Shown: piece after piece, positions 55,168 to 64,000 of the stretch
Position numbering within the stretch: position 1 is the stretch's first letter
How the letters are laid out: each line of letters opens with the position of its first letter
Assembly (NCBI RefSeq): GCF_963169125.1
Contig: NC_084793.1
Span: forward strand, 213,802,652-213,866,651
DNA length: 64,000 nucleotides
Direction: 5' to 3'
Source of the DNA: Humulus lupulus
Taxonomy: Eukaryota > Streptophyta > Magnoliopsida > Rosales > Cannabaceae
Position numbers and translations under genes: made by a program
Notes under the pieces: model-generated
Told to the model about the DNA's origin: nothing
Seen by the model: only the letters and a program-made list of their open reading frames with translations
The model's database searches: none

Positions 55168-56751
55168 ATGTCTGCCGACCCCATTGATCCAAAATCCTCC
55201 TCCTCTACTCCTTCTCTGGTTCCTCCTCATCCTGCTCTTATAGTTCCGAATATCACTAGCTTCATCAAAGTCACGCTTGACATTGAAAAGGGTCAATATA
55301 TAACATGGTTAGAATTGTTTAAGATCCATGCTAGAGCTTATAAAGCTCTTGATCATATCATTCCTCCCTCACCAGACAAAGTGAAGCCCGGTTCTTCTCT
55401 GCGAGACACGGACCCTGATCTTTGGTCACGTGTTGATGTCGTTGTTCTACAATGGATATACGGTACAATCTCTGAAGATCTACTCAACACCATTCTTGAA
55501 CGTGATTCCACTGCTGAATTAGCTTGGACCCGACTGAAGGATATCTTCTCCGACAATAAGAACTCTCGAGCACTTTACCTGGACCAAGAGTTTACAAAGG
55601 TTCAAATGGAAGATTTTGCCGATGCCTCTTCTTATTGTCAACATCTCAAGTCACTCTCGGATCAACTTTCTAACGTCGGCTCCCCCGTGTCCAATGGAAG
55701 GTTAGTTCTTCAACTCATTTCCGGTCTCTCCGATGCTTATGTTGGTGTTGGTACAAAGATTCGTCATGGCGACTCTCTTCCTCCTTTTTACAAGGCCCGA
55801 TCTATGCTAGTTCTAGAAGAAACAGCAAAGGCGAAAAAGGCCGGTCATTCTACCGATCCATCTGCTCTTATACTGACTAATGATGATCCTTCGACTGGGA
55901 ATTCACGTGGAAACTCATCCCGAACTCGCAACAATCGCAACGACTACCGCACCGACTATCGCAACAACTACCGCGGATCCAACTATTGCGGTGGCAGTAG
56001 AGGTGGATCGGGAGGACGCGGTGGCAAGGGAAAGGGCCGGAGCTGTGGCCGTGGTAGTCAACCCTTCACGTACTCGGCACTGCCACAGCCGCAACATTGG
56101 TTTTTCCCACCGACTTTGACTGGACAGTGGCAACCTTGGGCTACCCCACCATGCCCGTACCCCACTACGGCCCCCTGGCAGCGGCCGACCACTTCTCTCC
56201 GCCCTCCTAGTCTACTTGGGCCGAGGCCACAACAGGCCCACATGGCATCCACAACTCAGTCAACACAATCCTCTTATACTCCTACTGATATTCAAAATGC
56301 CATGCACACTCTTACGCTTACACCTCCAGATGAGCAATGGTACATGGACACTGGAGCAACGTCTCACATGACTACTAATGGAGGTAATCTCATGTCTTAT
56401 TTCAATATGAGCAATAATCGTAATATTACTGTTGGTAATGGCCATACTATTCCAATTCATGGTTGTGGAAATGCATTATTACCTCATCCTCGCCCTCCTT
56501 TACATTTAAATAATGTTTTGCATGCACCCAAATTGATTAAAAATCTTGTCTCTGTGAGGAAATTTACTATTGATAATAATGCTTCTGTTGAATTTGATCC
56601 ATTTGGATTCTCTGTGAAGGATTTTCAGACAGGGCAACATTTAATGAGATGTAATAGCTTGGGTGACCTATATCCAATTACCATTAGTCCTTCCAGTGGT
56701 CCTTCCACACCATCTACTTTTGCACACTACACCAAACACCCATTACCATAA
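55168..56751 (+). CDS. Copia Gag-protease open frame, element truncated downstream
   Basis: 527 residues without interruption, from ATG at 55168. Residues about 25-220 are the plant copia Gag fold (ITWLELFKIHARAYKALDHI, ALYLDQEFTKVQMEDF, LISGLSDAYVGV). About 250-295 is a Gly/Arg-rich stretch (RGGSGGRGGKGKGRSCGRG) in place of a CX2CX4HX4C zinc knuckle. About 315-350 is rich in Pro/Trp. The protease site is WYMDTGATSHMT near residue 395, followed by VLHAPKLIKNLVSVRKFT and the start of the GAG-pre-integrase region (RCNSLGDLYPI). Integrase, RT and RNase H are absent, and the frame ends at 56751 next to unrelated DNA. An intact frame in a truncated element suggests a recent truncation or some retention. 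It could supply Gag in trans, but there is no evidence for that here. Confidence 0.85.
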   Translation: MSADPIDPKSSSSTPSLVPPHPALIVPNITSFIKVTLDIEKGQYITWLELFKIHARAYKALDHIIPPSPDKVKPGSSLRDTDPDLWSRVDVVVLQWIYGTISEDLLNTILERDSTAELAWTRLKDIFSDNKNSRALYLDQEFTKVQMEDFADASSYCQHLKSLSDQLSNVGSPVSNGRLVLQLISGLSDAYVGVGTKIRHGDSLPPFYKARSMLVLEETAKAKKAGHSTDPSALILTNDDPSTGNSRGNSSRTRNNRNDYRTDYRNNYRGSNYCGGSRGGSGGRGGKGKGRSCGRGSQPFTYSALPQPQHWFFPPTLTGQWQPWATPPCPYPTTAPWQRPTTSLRPPSLLGPRPQQAHMASTTQSTQSSYTPTDIQNAMHTLTLTPPDEQWYMDTGATSHMTTNGGNLMSYFNMSNNRNITVGNGHTIPIHGCGNALLPHPRPPLHLNNVLHAPKLIKNLVSVRKFTIDNNASVEFDPFGFSVKDFQTGQHLMRCNSLGDLYPITISPSSGPSTPSTFAHYTKHPLP

Positions 56752-57379
56752 CACATCATTATAATACTATTTAAAAAGAGTTATGGTATATTATCAAATT
56801 TCAGGCGGCAAATAAAATAAAAAAGCGCCAATTTCCCTTTGACCCATTTCCCCTTTCCCTTTGACCTATCTCTCTCGGTCTCTCACTCCCCTTCACGGAA
56901 GACAAATCCTGAGAAGAGGCACATCTCCTCTCTCTCGGATCTCTTTCTCCCACCAGACCTCTCTCCTTCCCTCTTTCTCTCTCACCTGTCTTTATGGAGC
57001 CCGACCTTCCCTATCATCGGCAAACGGCGCAAATGACAGGGGCTCGTGGGTCTTGTGAAAATGACGGGCTCAGGGCGTGGGTGGCTCGGTCTCACGGAGG
57101 GGGTGGGTGGCTCGGTCTTGCAGAGGGGGTGGGTGGCTCGGTCTTGAAAGTAACAGCTGGTTATGGAGAGAATGGTAAATGTATTTACTGGAGAGCTTTA
57201 TCTCTGATGTGTTGAACTTGTAGAAATCTAGTTATGAGACACGCTAAAGAAATTGGTAATATAGTTTCATTCTTGTTTTTGTACCAGTATCACTTAGAAT
57301 AATATAAGGCCTTGTGCTAATTTTGTAATACAAACATGTGTTGATTTAGGATTTCTTGAGTTTCTTTATTTCACTGCAG
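56752..57379 (+). other. CT-rich then G-rich non-coding region with a tandem repeat
   Basis: It begins AT-rich, then a CT-rich stretch (56830-57000) like a plant 5' untranslated leader. Next comes a G-rich part with a 26-bp tandem repeat (57077-57150, units gtgggtggctcggtct...). The segment ends in a plausible intron leading to the acceptor tcactgcag at 57379. I see no certain coding exon here. Confidence 0.5.
57077..57150 (+). repeat. 26-bp tandem repeat, about 2.8 copies
   Basis: Units begin at 57077, 57103 and 57129 with gtgggtggctcggtct and differ at a few bases. Confidence 0.85.
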
Positions 57380-58110
57380 GTCTTTGAAGAGGACCTGTTA
57401 AAAATTGGCTCTGTAGTCCGAATATTGGAAGAAAAATGTGTCAAGCTAAATGAAGAGAAGGAAAAAATTGAGCAAACTATGAAAAAATTGCAAGGTTTTG
57501 ACTGGCTAGCACATCTATAGCTATTCTTTTTTATCTGTTGGAATCATTGTAAAAATGTTTTGACATATCTAAATAATCTACTTGACCAAATCAACCATTT
57601 AATTTTGTGACACTGACATGTCCTTCCATGCTAGATAGTATACCTGGGTGCACTCACTCAGCTTTTAAAAATAATCAGAAGATGTGTAGTCAACTCATAA
57701 GAGTTAAAATCATTTAGAATTTTGTATCCAATATCTCGAACAGTTCTTTAGTTTGTCTAACTAAAGGTCCCTGATTTCTAGGTATTGTTACGAGGAGGCC
57801 ACTGGTGTTGCAACTTCATAAGACAGAAGATGGTCAGACTGAGTATGCGGAGTTTCTTCATGCTCCTAGAAAGAAGTATACTGATTTTGGTGAGTTAATT
57901 TTCTTATCTGGGAATTTCTTCTCGATTAAGACATTTATCATTTATTGAGGGTTTTTATTCTATTTGTTTAAAGATATTCTTTCTATTGTATTTTTTTCTT
58001 TTCTACAGCTGCTGTGCGTAAGGAGATCCAAGATGAGACAGATCGTATTACTGGGAAATCTAAGCAAATATATAACATTCCAATTCATCTGAGCATATAT
58101 TCTCCAAATG
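57380..58110 (+). pseudogene. Chimeric gene fragment containing two exons of a dynamin-related protein (DRP1 type)
   Basis: Three exon-like blocks with GT-AG introns in one consistent phase: 57380-57494, 57782-57889 and 58009-58110. Exons two and three encode [54 protein letters not shown] and [11 protein letters not shown]. These are the GTPase-domain sequences of plant DRP1 (membrane scission at the plasma membrane and cell plate). The upstream exon encodes a charged coiled coil (ILEEKCVKLNEEKEKIEQ), which is not the DRP1 N-terminus, and the P-loop exon (GGQSSGKSS type) is missing. The next DRP1 exon (VVNLTLIDLPG) is not found before the copia element at 58857. This looks like a captured or rearranged fragment; a functional gene is unlikely. 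Confidence 0.75.
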
Positions 58111-58856
58111 GTTTGTACTTTCATTTCATATGGAAATAAAAAAATATATATCATCAGTAATTTCTCAAATTTCATATCCTTTCTTATTTTTTAATCTTTC
58201 CTTTATATTGCAACTTCTTGGTGGTGATTGTCCCTTATACCCCTTAATTGTCTATTAACCAAGATGTGTGCTGATGAATCTCTTTGTCTGAAGAACTATT
58301 GAAGAAAAGAGTACAAGTTAAGCATAGATAAGTTATCCATACTGTAAAATTGCAACAGAAAGCTCCAATATCTTAGAAGATCAGAAAAGTAATACATCCT
58401 TAAAATCTATTACACCAAACAACTATGGGGCAACCCACTTTCAGCTTCTCTACCATGTCATTGAAAATTCTGCTATACTTGTCATACTTAAAGTTTTTAT
58501 TTTGCGATGGTAACCTTGTTTTGCTGGCGACTCCTTGATGGATCTGCTGTGAAATTTATAATTTCTTTAGTCCATCTACAATGATCGGTAATCCAATCCA
58601 CTAGCAAACTGTAAATTCTTATGGAAAGCATACTCTGTTGTCTGTTATATACACTTAAACTCTTCTCGTAAATTGTTACAAGCATGCTTTATTTGTGCAA
58701 ATGAAATTGGAGATCACTGTTAGATTTTCATACAAGTGTTCATCTTTAGCTTTATTTGTTTTCCTGGATTCTATGGATGATTATTCATATTACATTGCCT
58801 TGTTGATGAAACACTTATATTCTACGCTGGTTTTAATTGTATAATCTATAATGACT
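58111..58856 (+). other. Intron-like sequence after the DRP1 exon
   Basis: AT-rich, without a convincing exon. It starts with a splice donor (gtttgt) and runs to the copia insertion site (atgac at 58852-58856, a candidate target duplication whose partner is outside the window). Confidence 0.5.
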
Positions 58857-59369
58857 GTTGCAATTTCAGCAATGAATGTTGCAATTGTTTCCTGCACAAA
58901 AACATACAATGCAGCAACACAAAGAACAAAAACAGATAACAAATATCAAAGAAAAACAGAAAAATAAAACACCACAGTTATAGAGGTTCGAACTTCCTTC
59001 ACGAATGTGTGAAGAGCCTAATCCTCTCTCTAAACTCCTCAGTAGCTCAGTTCATCCATTAATCTTCTGAATCTTGGATACAAACTAATGACAACACAAT
59101 TGTGTTTCAAACTTCTATACAACTCAGTTCTCTCTCAGCAACTTTCTCTGCCTCACGATTACAGAATCAAAATTTGTACACTCTTTTCTCAAAAATGACT
59201 TGTTCTTCTAAGTTACATTGAGTAAGGTATTTATAGGCAGTAGAATAAGTCACAAGAAAGGACTTCTAATTAACTGTCATAACTAACTTTCAAGAATGCT
59301 GAGTTGGCATTAGTTGTCTTTGGTATTCTTGAATGAACTTGTAAAGTTAAGTTAGGATCTGGCTCAACA
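58857..59369 (-). repeat. 3' LTR of the Tork-type copia element
   Basis: 513 bp. On the minus strand it starts TGTTGAGCCAGATCC and ends TTGCAACA. It is preceded on that strand by a purine tract (gatctgaggtggaatt). Confidence 0.92.
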
Positions 59370-59446
59370 AATTCCACCTCAGATCTTAACTTCACTTTTG
59401 AAAACTTACCAAGACTGTGAGGAGTTCAGGACATCTTGCTTCCGAT
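59370..59446 (-). other. Polypurine tract and 3' untranslated stretch of the copia element
   Basis: Short stretch between the pol stop and the LTR. The minus strand near 59370-59390 is purine-rich. Confidence 0.7.
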
Positions 59447-62400
59447 TTATCCAATTCCAATTCTAAGCAAGTCCTTGCAATGTTTAAACTTGCCTAGAGT
59501 CACAATTTTAGTTCCCATATCTGCAGGGTTGTCATCTGTATGCACCTTTTCAATTCTGACTACTTCCTGAGTTACCTTTTCTCTTATGAAAAAATACTTG
59601 ATATCTATGTGCTTTGTTCTATCATGGTACATTGGATTCTTGCACAAATGAATTGCACTCTGACTATCTAGATTGATCACTGCAGTGTCATTAAACAGCC
59701 TTATTTCTTTTAGCAGTTCTTGAATCCAAATGCTTTCCTTTATTGCATCTATTGCTGCCATGAATTCAGCTTCTGTAGTAGAAAGTGCTACTACAGATTG
59801 CAGCTGTGTCTTCCAGCTAACACAGTTGCCACATACTAGAAACTGGTATGCAGAAGTTGATCTTCTGGTGTCTTTGTCCCCTGCATAGTTCGAGTCACTA
59901 AAACCTTCAATACTGATTTCTTTATTCTGTCTTTTGTATATTAAGCCTTCTTTTGATGTTCCTACCAAGTATCTCATTAACCACTTCATTGCTTGCCAGT
60001 GTTCCTTTCCTGGATTGGCCATGTACCTGCTGAGGCAGCTTATACTGTGAGCTAGATCAGGTCTTGAGCAAACCATCAAATATATAATAGATCCTACTGC
60101 AGCATCATATGGTATTTTCTTCATCTCTTGTTTCTCCTTTAAAGTTTCTGGACACTGCTTGTTAGAAACTTGATATTGAGTAGTCATAGGCTGCTTAGTT
60201 TGTTTTGCTTCTTTCATAGCAAATCTGTTTAGAACTTTGTCTATGTACCCCTTTTGACTAATCACCATTGTTCCCTGACTTCTATTTCTCTTTAGTTCCA
60301 TTCCCAAGATTTTCCTTGCATTCCCCAAATCCTTCATATCAAATTCTGACTTGAGTATCCTTTTAAGATTGTCAATCTTTGTTATGCTTTTACTTATTAA
60401 CAACATAACATCTACATAGAGCAGGAGGTATTCACTGTCTTCAATCCTTGATCCTTTGTAGTATAAGCATGTGTCATGTAAACTCTTTTGAAAGCCTTGT
60501 TTTATCATGAAACTGTCGAATTTCTTGTTCCACTGTCTTGGGGCTTGCTTCAGTCCATACAGTGCTTTCTTAAGCTTGCATACTGTTCCTTCTGTTGATC
60601 CTTGCTCGTATCCCTTTGGTTGTTCCATGTAGATGACCTCTTCTAACTCACCATGTAAAAATGCGGTTTTGACATCCATCTGTTCAAGTTCCATGTCAAA
60701 CTGAACAACAATAGACAGCATAATTCTAATAGTTTTATATTTAACCATTGGAGAGAATATCTCATTGAAATCGACCCCTTCTTTCTGTGTAAAGCCTTTG
60801 GCAACTAGCCTGGCTTTGTACCTGACTTTTTCTCCATTTTCTTCTTCTTCTTTTAGCTTGTAAATCCATTTATTTGCTATCACAGAACTGTTCTTGGGTC
60901 TTGGAACCAACTCCCATGTTTTATTTTTTATCAGGGATGACATTTCTTCATTCATTGCAGTAGTCCATTTTTCTGCTTGACTGCTCTTTAATGCTTCTTC
61001 ATAATTTTTTGGTTCTTTCCTGCATGTTTCCATTGCTGAATAGAATGCATAAGCTATGATGTCTTCCCAGATATTCAAACTCAGTTTGTTGACAGGTTTT
61101 GGCTCCCTTCTTGGTCTGTCTCTTGTCAACATGTAGTCCTCAAGTCTTGTTCTACCAGATTGTTCAGATTCCTCTTCTGATATTTCTTGTATTGGTTCCA
61201 CCTGAGCCTGATCCTCTCTTTTAGTTGTGTAATTATCATGTTCTTCAATTATCTGTTCCACCTGAACAGATTCCCTTTCTAAACCTGCATCTTTAGTCAT
61301 TTCATTTTGATTTCTGTGGCCGGCATCCATGTTAGTCTTACAAGGAAATTCATTTTCATTGAATATTACATCCCTACTGATAATGACCTTGAAACCACCT
61401 CTTGATTTATCCCACAGTCTATACCCTTTAACCCCATGAGGATATCCTAGAAAAACACATTTGTTTGATCTAGGTTCTAACTTACCTATGCTTTGATGTA
61501 CAAATGCAGTACATCCAAAAACTTTCAAATGAGACAAGTTAGGAACTTTACCTGACCATTGTTCCTCGGGAGTTTTGAGGTTAATAGCTCGAGATGGACA
61601 CCTATTTATCAAATAGGCTGCTGTCATAATGGCTTCTCCCCAGAAACCTTTTGGTAATCCTGAACTCAACAGCATACATCTTGCTTTTTCCAGTAGAGTC
61701 CTGTTCATTCTTTCAGCTACACCATTTTGCTGTGGTGTCATTCTAACTGTTTTGTGCCTATCTATTCCATGATCTAAACAAAACTGGTTAAATTCATCAT
61801 TGCAAAATTCAAGTCCATTATCAGTTCTAAGTACTTTGACTCTATTTCCAGTTTCATTCTCAGTCAGGTTTTTCCAGTTTTTAAAAGCCTTAAATGCTTC
61901 ATTTTTATGTTTCAACAAATAGACCCAAACTTTCCTGCTGTGATCATCAATAATAGATAAAAAAATATGCACTTCCACCAAAGGTTTTAACCTTTTCTGG
62001 ACCCCACAAATCAGCATGCACATATTCTAGATTGTATTTAGATGAATGTGTTCCAGTTTGAAATTTGACTCTATGTTGTTTTCCTAAAATGCAATGTTCA
62101 CAAAATGATAGATGACTGATTTTGTCCTTACCAAAAACACCCTTTGAATTCAGAATATGTATACCCTTTTCACTGATGTGGCCGAGTCTTTTATGCCACA
62201 ATTCAGTTTTGTCTTCTCTTGTTGACATGGCTACAGCTGCATCTCCACATAGAGCCTCTCCTTTAAGATAATAAAGACCTCCTTGCTTTATTCCTTTTAG
62301 CACTACCAATGAGCCTTTGCATATTTTCATACAGCCAGCATTTCCTTTGAACTCATATCCTGCATCATCAAACATGCTTAGAGAAATCAAATTTCGAGCT

Positions 62401-62927
62401 AAGTTAGGAACATACCTGACATCCTTGATTTCTCTAAGTGTTCCATCATCCAATCTAAACATTACATTTCCAATTCCTTCGATTGCACATGTCTGTCCAT
62501 TTCCAAAGATTACTTTACCAATCTTTTGTTGTCTTAGATCTCTGATCCAACTCTTGTTGTTGGTCATGTGAAAATTACAACCCGAGTCAATTATCCATTC
62601 ATTTTTCTGCTCTATTGTAGTTAAAGCTTCTGGTATCTCTGCTATAAGAACATCTCCATCTTCACACTGCTCACTATAATTTGCTGCATTATCTTGATCT
62701 TGGTTGTTCTGGTCTGATGTTCTTGAGTCTCTTTGCTTTCTTGTTAAGTCATAGCAATACTTCTTGATGTGGCCAATCTTACCACAGTGATAACACTTGC
62801 TGTTGGTTCTTGGACCTCTCGATTGTGATCTCCATCTGCCTCTTGCACTTTGACTCCTTCTTTTCTTTCCATGTTGTTCTTGATTATTGTTTCCCCTAAA
62901 TGGTTGTCTTCCTCGAGAGTAATATGC
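59447..62927 (-). pseudogene. Copia pol: zinc knuckle, protease, integrase, RT, RNase H, with one frameshift
   Basis: From 62927 down: zinc knuckle CYHCGKIGHIKKYC (about 62760-62800), protease WIIDSGCNFHMT (about 62565-62605), GAG-pre-integrase (LWHKRLGHISEKG), and integrase with D in DDHSRKVWVYLL, D in VLRTDNGLEFC and E in TPQQNGVAERMNRTL. RT follows with WIYKLKEEEENGEK, FTQKEGVDFNEIFSPMVKY and LLLYVDVMLLIS (about 60400-60430), then RNase H with DSNYAGDKDTRRSTSAY and ALSTTEAEFMAA. One extra T in a T-run at about 61955-61965 splits the frame (AYFF... versus YFLSIIDDH). The RT catalytic pair YVDD reads YVDV. The rest is open for 858 codons, so it decayed only recently. Confidence 0.92.
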
Positions 62928-63521
62928 TTATGAGTTACTCTTGAGTGCTCTGCCAGTTTGCTTCAGAGATAACTCCTTCGAATAAATGGCTCCAATGATT
63001 TCATCAAGAACTAATGTATCCTTAGAGTAGATTATTGTATCTTTGAATTGCTCATATTGAGAGGGCAGTGAATTGAGTAGGTAGATTGCTTTGTCCTCCT
63101 CTTCAATTTGAACTTCTAAGCTGCTAAGATCAGAAACCAATTTATAAAAATCATTCATGTTATCATCAAGAGTTTTACCTTCATCCATTTTGAAACCATA
63201 AAATTTCTGCTTTAGGTACACACGACTTGGCAAGCTTTTTGTCATGAACATCTGCTCAAGTCTATTCCACATTTCATAAGCAGTAGCCTCCTTGACCACA
63301 TTTCTCAAAATCTCATCTTTAAGACACAATATAATTGTGTTCCGAGCTTTCTTGAGCATATTCTCCCAGTCCTTTTGATCTGTCCCTTCTGGTTTTGTTG
63401 CATCCTTGGATAATGCATTATCTAATCCAAGATTCCCAAGATTGGCTCTCATCTTCTCACGCCATAGACAGAAGTCATTTTTGCCACTGAATTTTTCGAT
63501 ATCAACTTTAATGCTTGACAT
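62928..63521 (-). pseudogene. Copia gag, ended early by an in-frame TAA
   Basis: ATG at 63521 opens with SSIKVDIEKFSGKNDFCLWR, the usual start of Tork/TNT1-type Gag, followed by LPSRVYLKQKFYGFKMDEGK and LLNSLPSQYEQFKDTIIY. After ALKSNS a TAA (62928-62930) stops translation, but the same frame goes on with AYYSRGRQPFRGNN and the zinc knuckle. The stop is therefore a point mutation (probably from CAA), not the family's normal end. Confidence 0.9.
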
Positions 63522-63646
63522 GATTATTGAATCTGCACTCCTTTTCCAAATCTGTTTTTTCTTTTACTTCTTCTTCTTGTTCTTCAACTTTGATCTCTGA
63601 CCTCTTCACAGGAGATCTATCTCCAGGAACCTGGCTCTGATACCAC
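63522..63646 (-). promoter_or_regulatory. Leader and primer-binding site of the copia element
   Basis: The minus strand at 63633-63645 reads TGGTATCAGAGCC, the perfect initiator Met tRNA site, one base from the LTR edge. An untranslated leader of about 110 bases, rich in purines, leads to the gag ATG. Confidence 0.9.
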
Positions 63647-64000
63647 TGTTGCAATTTCAGCAATGAATGTTGCAATTGTTTCCTGCACAAAAACATACAA
63701 TGCAGCAACACAAAGAACAAAAACAGATAACAAATATCAAAGAAAAACAGAAAAATAAAACACCACAGTTATAGAGGTTCGAACTTCCTTCACGAATGTG
63801 TGAAGAGCCTAATCCTCTCTCTGAACTCCTCAGTAGCTCAGTTCATCCATTAATCTTCTGAATCTTGGATACAAACTAATGACAACACAATTGTGTTTCA
63901 AACTTCTATACAACTCAGTTCTCTCTCAGCAACTTTCTCTGCCTCACAATTACAGCATCAAAATTTGTACACTCTTTTCTCAAAAATGACTTGTTCTTCT
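63647..64000 (-). repeat. 5' LTR of the copia element (partial)
   Basis: 354 bases visible, matching 58857-59210 with three substitutions (for example ctctctgaactc versus ctctctaaactc). The rest is beyond the window. Confidence 0.92.

Larger units (their letters stand above)
58857..64000 (-). mobile_element. Tork-type Ty1/copia retrotransposon, nearly complete, right LTR cut by the window
   Basis: Minus orientation. The 5' LTR starts at 63647 (runs off the window), and the primer site is at 63633-63645. Gag, protease, integrase, RT and RNase H follow in copia order down to 59447, then a purine tract and the 3' LTR (58857-59369). The LTRs differ at three positions over the 354 shared bases, so insertion was recent. 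The coding region has one in-frame stop, one 1-base insertion and a mutated RT active site. Confidence 0.93.

Noticed and set aside
58497..58685. Minus-strand frame of 62 codons
   Set aside because: No motif was recognised, and it lies in intron-like DNA between the DRP1 exon and the copia element.

Overview
This window is repeat-dense nuclear DNA from a flowering plant, most likely a dicot. Evidence for this: chromovirus (Tekay/Del-type) and Tat-lineage Ty3/gypsy elements, Tork-type and short-LTR Ty1/copia elements, an En/Spm (CACTA) transposon, MITE-like inverted repeats, AT-rich spacers, and exons of a plant dynamin-related protein with plant-type GT-AG introns. I cannot name the species. 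No rRNA, tRNA, CRISPR array or prokaryotic feature was seen.

Layout. (1) 1-10561: a minus-strand Tekay-like element. Its 3' LTR is cut by the window start, its interior is badly decayed and holds a solo LTR (4593-6480), and its 5' LTR is complete (8019-10561). (2) This element sits inside a plus-strand Tekay chromovirus, of which only the end of pol (RNase H, integrase, chromodomain; 10562-12416) and a 3' LTR starting at 12501 are visible. (3) That LTR was split by a CACTA transposon (14465-23825) and again by a large Tat-lineage block (24001-47785, target duplication atttt on both sides). (4) The Tat block is two related elements in one. The outer copy runs from its 5' LTR to the start of integrase (24001-29848) and resumes in integrase at 40035. 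The second copy (29849-40034) lost its 5' LTR and the front of gag. (5) The outer 3' LTR was hit by another Tekay-type LTR, now solo (45166-47470, duplication tataa). (6) Another solo LTR (47846-48597, duplication atacc) follows.

From 48603 the DNA is lower-copy and AT-rich. It has one plausible small host gene (49647-50093), a long-inverted-repeat element (51541-52114), a MITE embedded in a TA microsatellite (52508-52914), a truncated copia element with an intact Gag-protease reading frame (55168-56751), and a chimeric fragment of a dynamin-related DRP1 gene (57380-58110). The window closes with a young, nearly complete minus-strand Tork-type copia element (58857 to past the end).

The most interesting signal is the antisense gene carried by both Tat copies between pol and the 3' LTR. 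It has a TATA box, an untranslated first exon and four coding exons, with splice junctions at matching positions in the two copies. Other notable signals are a Ulp1-like cysteine protease module in the CACTA element, a solo LTR inserted exactly at the TATA box of another LTR, GC-rich palindrome clusters at the same relative place in three otherwise divergent Tekay LTRs, and a dead reverse-transcriptase motif in the youngest element. Almost every transposon frame is broken by stops or one-base shifts, so the nest looks old and silent apart from the last copia element.
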